From: Sphingomonas sp. Leaf34 | GTDB lineage: Bacteria > Pseudomonadota > Alphaproteobacteria > Sphingomonadales > Sphingomonadaceae | Reading direction: 5' to 3' | Assembly (NCBI RefSeq): GCF_001421805.1 | Contig: NZ_LMLC01000003.1 | Location: forward strand, 372,236 to 436,235 | Length of the DNA: 64,000 nucleotides | Shown: one piece after another, positions 36,537 to 45,102 of the stretch | How positions within the stretch are numbered: position 1 is the first letter of the stretch | Layout: each line of letters begins with the position of its first letter | Program-made: the position numbers and the translations under genes | The notes under the pieces: model-generated | Told to the model about the DNA's origin: nothing | What the model saw: only the letters and a program-made list of their open reading frames with translations | Databases searched by the model: none

Positions 36537-37340
36537 ATGCCCGGGGGTTTGACGACCATGCTAGCCGAACGCCAGCCCGCGACTGAAGTCCTCGCGCCGC
36601 CGCCTGTCGCGCTCGATCCGCCACCCGTGGCCCTCGACACCGTCAGCCTCTTCTTCGATTTCGACGGCACGCTTGTCGATCTCGCCGCGACCCCCGACGC
36701 GGTCCTTGTGGACCAGCCCCTGCGTGACGCGCTCGACAGCCTTGCCGAACACTATCCCGGACGTGTGGCGATCATCAGCGGTCGGTCGATCGAACAGCTC
36801 GACTCGATGCTCGGCGACCATGCGCGAAGATTCGCGGTCGCGGGCAGCCACGGTGCCGAGCGCAGGACGCCGGAAGACGGCCATTTTGCCGCCGCACGGC
36901 CTGCCTCGCTCGAAGCCGCAGCCGAGGAATTCGCCGCCTTTGCCGCCGCGAACGGCCTCGTCTATGAGGCCAAGAGCCTCGGCGCGGGCCTGCACTACCG
37001 GATGGCCCCGGCGTTTGAGGCCGACGCCGTGGCCCTCGCCGAGACGCTGGCCGCACGCCATGGTCTCACGCTCCAGCGCGGCAAGATGATGGTCGAACTG
37101 CGCACCCCCGGCGACAAGGGCGCTGCGCTCCGTTCCCTGATCGCCGCGCCCGCAATGGCCGGCACCATGCCCTTCTTTTTCGGCGACGACGTCACCGACG
37201 AGGACGGCTTTGAAGCCGCGCGCGGTCTCGGCGGCGCCGGCGTGCTGATCGGCGAAAACCGTGCCACCGCCGCCACCTATCGCCTGAACGACGTAGCCGC
37301 GCTCCGTGGCTGGATCGCCGCCATATTGGAAACACGATGA
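36537..37340 (+). CDS. otsB: Trehalose-6-phosphate phosphatase
   Basis: This 267-residue HAD-family phosphatase dephosphorylates trehalose-6-phosphate. The motifs are 'FFDFDGTLVDLA' with the nucleophile Asp, 'IISGRS', the Lys in 'RGKMMVELR' and 'FFGDDVTDEDGF'. The N-terminus carries a tandem 'PPPVALD' repeat that may be a poorly conserved extension. A later ATG (M8) is possible. Its stop overlaps the GH15 start by ATGA, forming a coupled three-gene trehalose operon. Confidence 0.94.
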   Translation: MPGGLTTMLAERQPATEVLAPPPVALDPPPVALDTVSLFFDFDGTLVDLAATPDAVLVDQPLRDALDSLAEHYPGRVAIISGRSIEQLDSMLGDHARRFAVAGSHGAERRTPEDGHFAAARPASLEAAAEEFAAFAAANGLVYEAKSLGAGLHYRMAPAFEADAVALAETLAARHGLTLQRGKMMVELRTPGDKGAALRSLIAAPAMAGTMPFFFGDDVTDEDGFEAARGLGGAGVLIGENRATAATYRLNDVAALRGWIAAILETR

Positions 37341-39145
37341 CCGCACCGACCCTCCCCGCTTCTCCCCAGGCCGACATGAACCTCTGGCCGATCGGCAATT
37401 GCCAGGTGTCTGCGCTCATCGACACGACCGGCACGTTCGTCTGGGGCTGCGTGCCGCGCGTCGATGGCGACCCGGCATTCTGCGCGCTGCTTGGCGGCGA
37501 TGCACCCGAGACCGGGTTCTGGGCGATCGAACTCGAAGGCGCTGCGAAGACCACGCAGGCCTATATTCGTAACACGCCGATCCTGGTGACGCGGCACGAG
37601 GACGAGGCCGGCAACGCGGTCGAGATCACCGATTTCTGCCCGCGCTTCGTCCGTGAAGGCCGCACCTATCGCCCGACCAGCTTCGTGCGGATCGTCAAGC
37701 CGGTCGCGGGTTCGCCGCGGATCCGGATCCGGATGCGGGTGGCGACCAACTGGGGCAAGCCGACCGACCATACGCAGGGCTCGAACCATATCCGGTTCCT
37801 GATGGCCGACCAGACGCTGCGGCTGACCACCGACGCGCCGGTCGGGCATATCGTCGGCGAGAACTGGTTCCGGCTCGAACGGCCGATGCACCTGTTCCTC
37901 GGCCCCGACGAAAGTTTCGCGGGTGTGCTGCACGAGGCCGCCGAGGCAATGCTCTCGCGGACCAAGGAAGAATGGCGCCACTGGGTCCGCGGGCTCGCGA
38001 CGCCGGTCGAATGGCAGGACGTCGTCATCCGCGCCGCGATCACGCTGAAGCTGTGCCAGCACGAGGAGACCGGCGCGATCGTCGCCGCGCTGACCACCTC
38101 CATCCCCGAGCATGAGGGGTCCGAGCGCAACTGGGACTATCGCTATTGCTGGATCCGCGACGCCTATTACACGGTTCAGGCGCTCAACCGGCTTGGTGCG
38201 CTTGACGTGCTCGAGGGGTATCTCGAATATCTGCGCAACATCGTCGATGCGTCGAAGGGCGGCCATGTCCAGCCGCTCTATGGCGTCGGCGGCGAGTCGA
38301 CGCTGGTCGAGCGGACCGAGAGCGACCTGCCCGGCTATCGCGGGATGGGCCCGGTCCGCATCGGCAACCAGGCGTACGAGCAGATCCAGCACGACGCGTA
38401 CGGCCAGATCATCCTGTCCGACGTCCAGGCATTCTTCGACAAGCGGCTGTTCCGGATGTCGAGCGAGGAGGATTTCAAGAGCCTCGAACTGGTCGGCGAC
38501 CGTGCGTGGGAAACCTACGACAAACCCGACGCCGGGCTGTGGGAGCTCCGGACCAAGGCGCATGTCCACACCTATTCCGCCGCGATGTGCTGGGCGGCGT
38601 GCGACCGGCTCGCCAACGCGGCGGGCGTGCTCGGGCTCGAGGATCGCCGGGCGTTCTGGAACGAGCGCGCGGACACGATCCGCACGACGATCGAGACGTC
38701 GGCCTGGCGCGAGGATACGCAGCGTATCTCCGCGACGTTCGGCGGCGACGATCTCGACGCGAGCCTGATCCAGCTGCTCGACCTGCGGTTCTTCGCGCCC
38801 GACGATCCGCGGTTCCAGTCGACGCTAAAGGCGGTCGAGCAAGGGCTGCGTCGCGGCAGCCACATGCTGCGCTATGCGACCGAGGATGATTTCGGGCTGC
38901 CGCATACCGCGTTCAACGTCTGCACCTTCTGGCTGATCGAGGCGCTCCACGCGACGGGTCGCACCGCTGATGCGCGCGAGCTGTTCGACGAGATGGTCGC
39001 GCGCCGTACCCCTGCAGGCCTGTTGTCGGAAGATATCGATCCTGCGACCGGCGAACTGTGGGGAAATTATCCGCAAACCTATTCGCTGGTGGGGCTGATC
39101 AACTGCGCGGTCCTGCTCAGTAAGCCCTGGAGTGCCGTCCGATGA
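37337..39145 (+). CDS. Glycoside hydrolase family 15 protein (trehalase/glucoamylase-like)
   Basis: This 602-residue GH15 enzyme has an N-terminal beta-sandwich domain ('LWPIGNCQVSALIDTTGTFVWGC') and an alpha/alpha-barrel with 'ERNWDYRYCWIRDAYYTV', 'YGVGGE' and 'LSEDIDP...WGNYPQTYS'. GH15 members hydrolyse alpha-glucosidic bonds, and some bacterial ones are trehalases. Its placement between otsB and otsA, with 4-bp overlaps on both sides, points to trehalose as the substrate. No signal peptide is seen, so it acts in the cytoplasm. Confidence 0.92.
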   Translation: MTAPTLPASPQADMNLWPIGNCQVSALIDTTGTFVWGCVPRVDGDPAFCALLGGDAPETGFWAIELEGAAKTTQAYIRNTPILVTRHEDEAGNAVEITDFCPRFVREGRTYRPTSFVRIVKPVAGSPRIRIRMRVATNWGKPTDHTQGSNHIRFLMADQTLRLTTDAPVGHIVGENWFRLERPMHLFLGPDESFAGVLHEAAEAMLSRTKEEWRHWVRGLATPVEWQDVVIRAAITLKLCQHEETGAIVAALTTSIPEHEGSERNWDYRYCWIRDAYYTVQALNRLGALDVLEGYLEYLRNIVDASKGGHVQPLYGVGGESTLVERTESDLPGYRGMGPVRIGNQAYEQIQHDAYGQIILSDVQAFFDKRLFRMSSEEDFKSLELVGDRAWETYDKPDAGLWELRTKAHVHTYSAAMCWAACDRLANAAGVLGLEDRRAFWNERADTIRTTIETSAWREDTQRISATFGGDDLDASLIQLLDLRFFAPDDPRFQSTLKAVEQGLRRGSHMLRYATEDDFGLPHTAFNVCTFWLIEALHATGRTADARELFDEMVARRTPAGLLSEDIDPATGELWGNYPQTYSLVGLINCAVLLSKPWSAVR

Positions 39146-40530
39146 GCCGCCTCGTCGTCATCTCGAACCGGGTCCAGTCGGTCGATGCGCCCTCGGGCAA
39201 TCAGGGCGGACTCGCCGTCGCGCTGCTCGCGGCGCTCCGCGAAAAGGGCGGCGTGTGGTTCGGATGGTCGGGCGAAACGACCGACAAGTTCACCGGCCAC
39301 ATCAATTTTCAGCAGGGCAAGGGCGTCACCACCGCGACGATCGATCTCGAAGAGCAGGATTTCGACGAATATTATAACGGCTATGCGAACCGGACCCTAT
39401 GGCCGCTGTTCCACTACCGGATCGACCTGACCGAGTTTGAACGCGATTTCTCCAGCGGCTACGCGCGGGTCAACACGCGCTTTGCCGAGACGGTGCTGCC
39501 GCTGATCGAGCCCGAGGATCTGGTGTGGGTCCACGACTATCACCACGTCCCGTTGGGTCAGGAACTGCGCAAGCTGGGGGTCGGGAACAAGATCGGGTTC
39601 TTCCTCCACATCCCGTGGCCGCCGATGGCGATGTTGCTGTCGCTGCCAAGCCACCGCGCGCTGGTCGAATCGATGTTCGCGTACGACGTCGTGGGGTTCC
39701 AGACGCAGGACTGGCTCGACAGCTTCCTGCATTACGTCACGAGCCAGCTCGACGGCGTGGTCGGCGAGGACGGCTGGGTGACGGTCGGCGACCGTACGAT
39801 CAAGGCGATCACCACGCCGATCGGGATCGAGACCGCGGACTTCGAGAAGTCCGCCAACAGCGACACCGCTCGGCATGCCAAGGAGCGGATGTACATGTCC
39901 GCGACCGGGCGCAGCCTCATCGTCGGGGTCGACCGGCTCGATTATTCCAAGGGTCTGGCCGAGCGATTTGCCGGGTATGAGCGCTTCCTGGGGTCGCATC
40001 CGGACCGGGCGGGGCTCGTTTACATGCTCCAGATCGCGCCGCCGAGCCGCGAGAAGGTCGATACCTACCAGGAGATCCGCGCAAACCTCGATTCGATGTC
40101 CGGTCGTATCAACGGCGAATATTCGGATATCGACTGGACGCCCATCCGCTACGTCAACCGCGGCTTCCCGCGCGATGTGCTGGCGGGGATCTACCGCGCG
40201 GCTCGCGTCGGACTCGTCACGCCGCTGCGCGACGGGATGAACCTGGTCGCGAAGGAATATGTCGCGGCGCAGGACCCGGAGGACCCCGGCGTGCTGATCC
40301 TGTCGCACTTTGCGGGTGCCGCCGCGCAGTTGAAAGACGCGGTGCTGGTCAATCCGTACAGCCCCGAAGAAATGTCCGACGCGATCGCGCGCGCACTGTC
40401 GATGCCGCTGGGGGAACGCAAGGCGCGCTGGGAGAAGCTGATCGATAACGTCCGCAAGGAAGACGTGATGTGGTGGTGCGAGCTGTTCATCACCGCGCTG
40501 GAAGCGGTGCCCGAGCACATCGAGGCCTGA
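39142..40530 (+). CDS. otsA: Trehalose-6-phosphate synthase
   Basis: This 462-residue GT20 glycosyltransferase makes trehalose-6-phosphate from UDP- or GDP-glucose and glucose-6-phosphate. Family motifs are 'LVVISNRVQ', 'WFGWSGET', 'VWVHDYHHVPLG', 'GVDRLDYSKGL' and 'GMNLVAKEYVAAQ'. The start overlaps the GH15 stop by ATGA. With otsB it completes the OtsAB pathway for osmotic and desiccation protection. Confidence 0.96.
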   Translation: MSRLVVISNRVQSVDAPSGNQGGLAVALLAALREKGGVWFGWSGETTDKFTGHINFQQGKGVTTATIDLEEQDFDEYYNGYANRTLWPLFHYRIDLTEFERDFSSGYARVNTRFAETVLPLIEPEDLVWVHDYHHVPLGQELRKLGVGNKIGFFLHIPWPPMAMLLSLPSHRALVESMFAYDVVGFQTQDWLDSFLHYVTSQLDGVVGEDGWVTVGDRTIKAITTPIGIETADFEKSANSDTARHAKERMYMSATGRSLIVGVDRLDYSKGLAERFAGYERFLGSHPDRAGLVYMLQIAPPSREKVDTYQEIRANLDSMSGRINGEYSDIDWTPIRYVNRGFPRDVLAGIYRAARVGLVTPLRDGMNLVAKEYVAAQDPEDPGVLILSHFAGAAAQLKDAVLVNPYSPEEMSDAIARALSMPLGERKARWEKLIDNVRKEDVMWWCELFITALEAVPEHIEA

Positions 40531-40534
40531 TTAA

Positions 40535-40656
40535 TCCTCCCCCGCCAGGGGGAGGTGGCTGGCATTAGCCAGTCGGAGGGGGAGGACGCGCAACGCCGGT
40601 TGCCCTATCCTCCCCCTCCGTCGCCTTTGGCGCCACCTCCCCTTGGCGGGGGAGGA
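40535..40656. repeat. Palindromic repeat, family F
   Basis: The arms 'TCCTCCCCCGCCAGGGGGAG' and 'CTCCCCTTGGCGGGGGAGGA' enclose nested sub-hairpins (GGCTGGCATTAGCCAGTC). It fills the gap between convergent otsA and mscS and could terminate both. Confidence 0.8.
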
Positions 40657-40661
40657 TAGTT

Positions 40662-41741
40662 TCAGGGGCGGGTTACCGGATCCGACGCCATCAGCAGGCG
40701 GTTGCGCGGGATCGCCTCGGGCATCTCGTCGCGGATGTATTTCAGCAGGGCCTCGCGCACGTCGCACCGTAGGTCGAACGCGATGGCCGCATCCTTGGCG
40801 GTCATCAGCCCGCGCAGTTCGATGCAGTCGGTCTTCACGTCGGTGACCTGGAGGTTGTAGAACCGCTTGTCCCAACGCGGGTTCGACGTGATGATCTCGC
40901 CCAGTTTCTCGCGCAGCCGTGGCACATCCGCCGACGCATCAAGATACCAGAACACCGACCCCATCAGCTGGCTGGTCTCGCGCGTCCAGTTCTGGAAGCT
41001 CTGCTCAAGGAACTTCGACACTGGCACGACGAGGCGCCGTTCGTCCCAGATCTTGACGACCACGAAGGTCAGGTTGATCTGCTCGACGCGCCCCCATTCA
41101 CCGTCGATGATCAATACGTCGTCGAGCCGGATCGGCTCGGTGAACGCCATCTGCACGCCCGCGATCAAATTCTTCAGCGCAGGCTGCGCGGCGGCACCGA
41201 CGACGAGGCCGGCGATACCCGCCGACGCCATCAGCGTGACGCCGATCGATCGGATGCCGGGCACGCTCAGCAGCATCAGGCAGACGCTGATGAAGATGAT
41301 GAAGAACGTGCCGATGCGCCCGAGGATCGCCGCGCGGGTGCGCTTGCGGCGTGCGCGAAGATTGTCCTCGACGGTGATGTCGGCGCGGATCTCGATCACG
41401 TCCTGAAACGCGCGCAACGCCGCCGCCGCGAGCCAGCCCAGCAGCGCGGGCACGAGGAAGCCGAGCAGCTGCTTCCACAAATCCTCGACGTCATTGTCCA
41501 TCGGCAGGATCCGCGCGACGAACGCGACCGCGATGATGACGAACACGGCGCGCAACGGGCGCCGTATCCGGGCGAGAACAAGGCCGTCGGTCTTGGCGGT
41601 GGTACGACGCTGGGCATGGCCTGCGATCCGCATCGTCAGCCAATGCGCGACCAGCGCGAACAGAACCGCCGCCGAGACGACGGCGACGCTTTCTACCCAG
41701 ACCCATTGGGGCGGTATGTGGAGCGATCTGAACATGCGCAT
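40662..41741 (-). CDS. MscS-family mechanosensitive channel
   Basis: This 359-residue small-conductance mechanosensitive-channel homolog has about four N-terminal membrane helices. The pore helix follows ('SAGIAGLVVGAAAQPALKNLIAG'), then the MscS beta domain ('DDVLIIDGEWGRVEQINLTFVVVKIWDERRLVVPVS') and a C-terminal alpha/beta domain. Such channels release solutes on hypo-osmotic shock, which fits the neighbouring trehalose operon. The ATG at 41741 or one two codons later are both acceptable starts. Confidence 0.9.
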   Translation of the reverse strand: MRMFRSLHIPPQWVWVESVAVVSAAVLFALVAHWLTMRIAGHAQRRTTAKTDGLVLARIRRPLRAVFVIIAVAFVARILPMDNDVEDLWKQLLGFLVPALLGWLAAAALRAFQDVIEIRADITVEDNLRARRKRTRAAILGRIGTFFIIFISVCLMLLSVPGIRSIGVTLMASAGIAGLVVGAAAQPALKNLIAGVQMAFTEPIRLDDVLIIDGEWGRVEQINLTFVVVKIWDERRLVVPVSKFLEQSFQNWTRETSQLMGSVFWYLDASADVPRLREKLGEIITSNPRWDKRFYNLQVTDVKTDCIELRGLMTAKDAAIAFDLRCDVREALLKYIRDEMPEAIPRNRLLMASDPVTRP

Positions 41742-41825
41742 GATGGCGCAACGGCGCGCGAGCAGGGATGTTCCGCTGCGGTGCAGCATAAGCACGGTCA
41801 ACACGGTCAGCTTCGCAAACGAGTC

Positions 41826-41931
41826 CTTTCCCGGCGCAGGCCGGGGTCCAGTTGGAAAGGTCGCCATCATGAAGCGCTGTTCGCCGTTCCTCGCCCTCCC
41901 CGACTGGGTCCCGGCCTTCGCCGGGGAGGCG
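41826..41931. repeat. Dispersed palindromic repeat, family A
   Basis: The arms 'TTTCCCGGCGCAGGCCGGGG' and 'GTCCCGGCCTTCGCCGGGGA' flank a unique core in the divergent gap between mscS and the MFS gene. Confidence 0.8.
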
Positions 41932-41993
41932 TGCCCTTCGTGACCCCGTTGCGCCAGCCCGTCAGCGTTCCCGGATGACGACCGCCCCCGATC

Positions 41994-43670
41994 GTGCCAA
42001 AACGCCCCCCGATGATAGCCCGGAGAATCAGACACTTCCTGAGCGAAGAGGACTGGCAGTTCGCGCCCCACGAACTGCCCGTGCTGCCCGGCTCCCCCGG
42101 CTCGCCACTCCACCCGCGCCGTCGGCAGATCGCCTATGCGCTGATCGGCATCCTGCTCGGGCTAACGGTCGGCTTCGGCAATGCGTTGATCAGCGCCAAC
42201 ACCTACACGCTGCAGGGCGCACTCGGACTCGATCCGGCGCAGATCGCCTGGCTGCCGACGGTTTATGTGATGACCAACGTCAGCATCAATCTGCTGATGA
42301 TAAAGTTCCGCGCGCAGTTCGGGCTGCGACCGTTCGCGATGATCTTCCTGATCCTCTATGTGCTGATCACGCTCGCGCATCTGTTCGTGCACGGTTTCGC
42401 GACCGCGATCGCGGTGCGCGCGATCAGCGGCATGGCAGGCGCGGCGCTCAGCAGCCTGTGCCTGTATTATGTGATGCAGTCGCTGCCGGCGAAATGGCGA
42501 CTGAAGGCGGTGGTGCTCGGCATCGGCATCCCGCAATGCGCGACGCCGCTTGCGCGGCTGTTCTCGCCGGACCTGCTGGCGATGTCGCAGTGGCGCACGC
42601 TGTACCTGTTCGAACTCGGGCTCGCCTTGCTGTCGCTCGCCGCGGTCGCAGCCCTCCGCCTGCCGCCGACGACGCGGAGCAAGGCGTTCGAGCCCCTCGA
42701 CTTCCTCACATTCGTGCTGTTCGCGGGCTCGACCGCACTGTTCGCCGCGGTGCTCGGGCTCGGGCGGATCGTGTGGTGGACCAATGCGCCGTGGATCGGC
42801 TGGGCGCTGATCGCGGCGATCCCGATGTTCGCCGCCGCGCTGGTCGTCGAGCATCACCGCGCCAACCCGCTGCTCAACACGCGGTGGCTCGGCAGCGCCG
42901 ACATCGTCCGCTTCACGATCGTTATCGTCATGGCGCGGATCGTGCTGTCGGAGCAGACCTATGCCGCGGTCGGATTGCTGACCGTGCTGGGGCAGAACAA
43001 CGACCAGTTGGTGCCGTTCTTCCTGATCATCTTCGTCGCTTCGGTCGCGGGAGTCATCGCGAGCGCGGTGACGCTCGACGTCGAGCGGCTCGGCCATCCG
43101 ATCATGCTCGCGATCGGACTCGTCGCGGTGGCGGCCTGGTTCGATTCCTACGCGACCAGCCTGACGCGCGCGCCGCAGATGTACGTCACGCAGGCGATCA
43201 TCGGCTTTTCCGCGACGTTCTTCCTCGGCCCCGCGCTGCTGTTCGGCATGACCCGCGCGCTGAAGGAAGGCGCGGGCCATATCATCAGCTTCATCGCGCT
43301 GTTCGGGATCATCAATTCGCTGGGCGGGCTCGGCGGCACCGCGCTGCTCGGCAGCTATCAGGTGATTCGCGAGAAGGCGAACAGCGTGGCGCTGGTCCAG
43401 CAGATCTCGCCGACCGACCCGATCGTCGCGCAGCGTATCGCCGCGGGCGGCGCCGCGGTCAGCCGGGTGATCGTCGATCCGACGCTGCGGACCGCCGAGG
43501 GGGCGGCGATCCTGTCGCAAACCACCACGCGCGAAGCAAACGTGCTTGCGTATGACGACGTCTTCCGGTTGATCGCCGTTCTCGCGGGGGGGACGTTCGG
43601 CTATCTGCTGTTCCTGCTGGCGAGACGCGCGCGACGCGAACGGCGCACGCGGCTGGAGGGGACGACATGA
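41994..43670 (+). CDS. MFS drug:H+ antiporter-like transporter (EmrB/DHA2 type)
   Basis: This roughly 558-residue polytopic transporter has about 14 hydrophobic segments and resembles the DHA2/EmrB branch of the major facilitator superfamily ('GNALISANTYTLQGALGLDPAQIAWLPTVYVM'). It is translated together with an EmrA-like adaptor and an outer-membrane factor, forming a tripartite proton-driven exporter. The start is uncertain: a GTG at 41994 and an ATG at 42012 are both in frame, and neither has a strong ribosome binding site. Its stop overlaps the adaptor's start by ATGA. Confidence 0.9.
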   Translation: MPKRPPMIARRIRHFLSEEDWQFAPHELPVLPGSPGSPLHPRRRQIAYALIGILLGLTVGFGNALISANTYTLQGALGLDPAQIAWLPTVYVMTNVSINLLMIKFRAQFGLRPFAMIFLILYVLITLAHLFVHGFATAIAVRAISGMAGAALSSLCLYYVMQSLPAKWRLKAVVLGIGIPQCATPLARLFSPDLLAMSQWRTLYLFELGLALLSLAAVAALRLPPTTRSKAFEPLDFLTFVLFAGSTALFAAVLGLGRIVWWTNAPWIGWALIAAIPMFAAALVVEHHRANPLLNTRWLGSADIVRFTIVIVMARIVLSEQTYAAVGLLTVLGQNNDQLVPFFLIIFVASVAGVIASAVTLDVERLGHPIMLAIGLVAVAAWFDSYATSLTRAPQMYVTQAIIGFSATFFLGPALLFGMTRALKEGAGHIISFIALFGIINSLGGLGGTALLGSYQVIREKANSVALVQQISPTDPIVAQRIAAGGAAVSRVIVDPTLRTAEGAAILSQTTTREANVLAYDDVFRLIAVLAGGTFGYLLFLLARRARRERRTRLEGTT

Positions 43671-44845
43671 CCGACGCGCGCAGCCCGGTGGCCGAAGGAC
43701 CGGCGACCGAAGAGAAGATCGCAGAGGCGGCACCATCGCCGGCGCCCTCCCCGCCCCCGGCCGCTCCGGCCACGCCGGTCGGGTCGGGCTGGCGACCGCA
43801 GCCGCCGAGCCGCAACGTCATCATCATCATCGCGTTACTGGCGGTGGCGGGCGTGTGCGCGGTGCTCGCGGCGTGGCGGCTGCCGCCGTTCGCGACGACC
43901 TATCAATCGACCGACAACGCCTATGTCCGCGGCCGGACGACGGTGATCAGCCCGCAGGTGAGCGGCTATGTCACGCAGGTGCTCGTGCGCGATTTCGCCG
44001 ATGTGAAGCAGGGCGATCCGCTCGTGAAGATCGATGACCGCATCTACCGCCAGCGAGTCGACCAGGCGCAGGCACAGGTCGATGCGCAAGCCGCGACGCT
44101 CGCGAACAGTCGCCAGACCGCGGCCAGCCGAGAGGCGACGTTCGCGGCACAGGACGCCGCGGTCGCGAACGCCGCCGCGCAGCTGATGCGGGCGCAGGCG
44201 GATATGGCGCGCGTCAACGATTTGGTCACCGACGGCTCGGTGTCGTTGCGCGAGCGCGACCAGACGCTGGCGGCGCTGCGCCAGGCGCAGGCGCAGGTCC
44301 AGCAAGCCAAGGCCGCGCGCGAGATCGCCCGGCAGGACATCCGCACGGTCGAGGTCGGCCGCGGCGGGCAGCAGGCGGGCGTCTCGGGGGCCGAGGCGGC
44401 GCGAAGCCTCGCGCAGATCGACCTCGCCAACACCGTCATCCGCGCGCCCGAGACGGGGCGGCTGAGCGAGGTCGGCGTCCGCCTCGGCCAATATGTGACC
44501 GCGGGGTCGCAGCTGATGTTCCTGGTGCCGCCCGAAACCTGGGTGATCGCGAACTTCAAGGAAGCGCAGACCGCGCGGATGGCGGTCGGCCAGCCGGCGT
44601 CGTTCACGGTGGACGGGCTCGCAAACGAACGGCTGACTGGGCATGTCGAGCGGATCTCGCCCGCCGCGGGGTCCGAATTCGCGGTGCTGAAGGCGGATAA
44701 TGCGACGGGCAACTTCACCAAGGTGCCGCAGCGGATCGCGGTACGGATCCGCGTCGACGCCGGCCAGCGGCTGAGCGCACGGTTGCGGCCGGGCATGTCG
44801 GTGCAGGCGCGCGTGGACACTGCCGGCGGACCGGGCGTCCGGTGA
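43667..44845 (+). CDS. HlyD/EmrA-family membrane fusion protein
   Basis: This 392-residue adaptor has a Pro/Ala-rich cytoplasmic N-terminus (about residues 18-48), one membrane anchor (about residues 51-70) and the EmrA signature 'STDNAYVRGRTTVISPQVSGYV'. A long coiled-coil hairpin with a high Gln/Ala content follows, then 'TVIRAPETGRLSEVGVRLGQYV' and a beta-barrel. It links the MFS pump to the outer-membrane factor. The TGA stop overlaps an ATG at 44842 that probably marks the original start of the next gene. Confidence 0.93.
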   Translation: MTDARSPVAEGPATEEKIAEAAPSPAPSPPPAAPATPVGSGWRPQPPSRNVIIIIALLAVAGVCAVLAAWRLPPFATTYQSTDNAYVRGRTTVISPQVSGYVTQVLVRDFADVKQGDPLVKIDDRIYRQRVDQAQAQVDAQAATLANSRQTAASREATFAAQDAAVANAAAQLMRAQADMARVNDLVTDGSVSLRERDQTLAALRQAQAQVQQAKAAREIARQDIRTVEVGRGGQQAGVSGAEAARSLAQIDLANTVIRAPETGRLSEVGVRLGQYVTAGSQLMFLVPPETWVIANFKEAQTARMAVGQPASFTVDGLANERLTGHVERISPAAGSEFAVLKADNATGNFTKVPQRIAVRIRVDAGQRLSARLRPGMSVQARVDTAGGPGVR

Positions 44846-44877
44846 TGCCGCCCAACCCCGACGTCACGCCCGCGTCC

Positions 44878-44933
44878 TGTTCTCCCGCGAAGGCGGGAGC
44901 CCAGACTGTGTCCCCGCCTTCGCGGGGACACAG
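44878..44933. repeat. Dispersed palindromic repeat, family B, within an operon
   Basis: The arms 'GTTCTCCCGCGAAGGCGGGA' and 'TCCCCGCCTTCGCGGGGACA' lie between the adaptor and the outer-membrane-factor genes, in a stretch that remains open in the downstream frame. Confidence 0.85.
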
Positions 44934-44993
44934 GGGAAATGCCACTGCCCCAGAACAAACCACCTCGATCCAGGCCACCACCTCAATCCTGGC

Positions 44994-45100
44994 CACCACA
45001 CCGGCGAAGGCCGGGGCCCAGTTGGGGGACGGCTGTAACGAAGCACAGTCCGCCGTTACTACGACCTTTCCACCTGGGCCCCGGCCTGCGCCGGGGTGGC
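44994..45100. repeat. Dispersed palindromic repeat, family A, within an operon
   Basis: The arms 'CCACCACACCGGCGAAGGCC' and 'GGCCCCGGCCTGCGCCGGGG' end three bases before the TTG start proposed for the outer-membrane factor. Confidence 0.85.
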
Positions 45101-45102
45101 GG

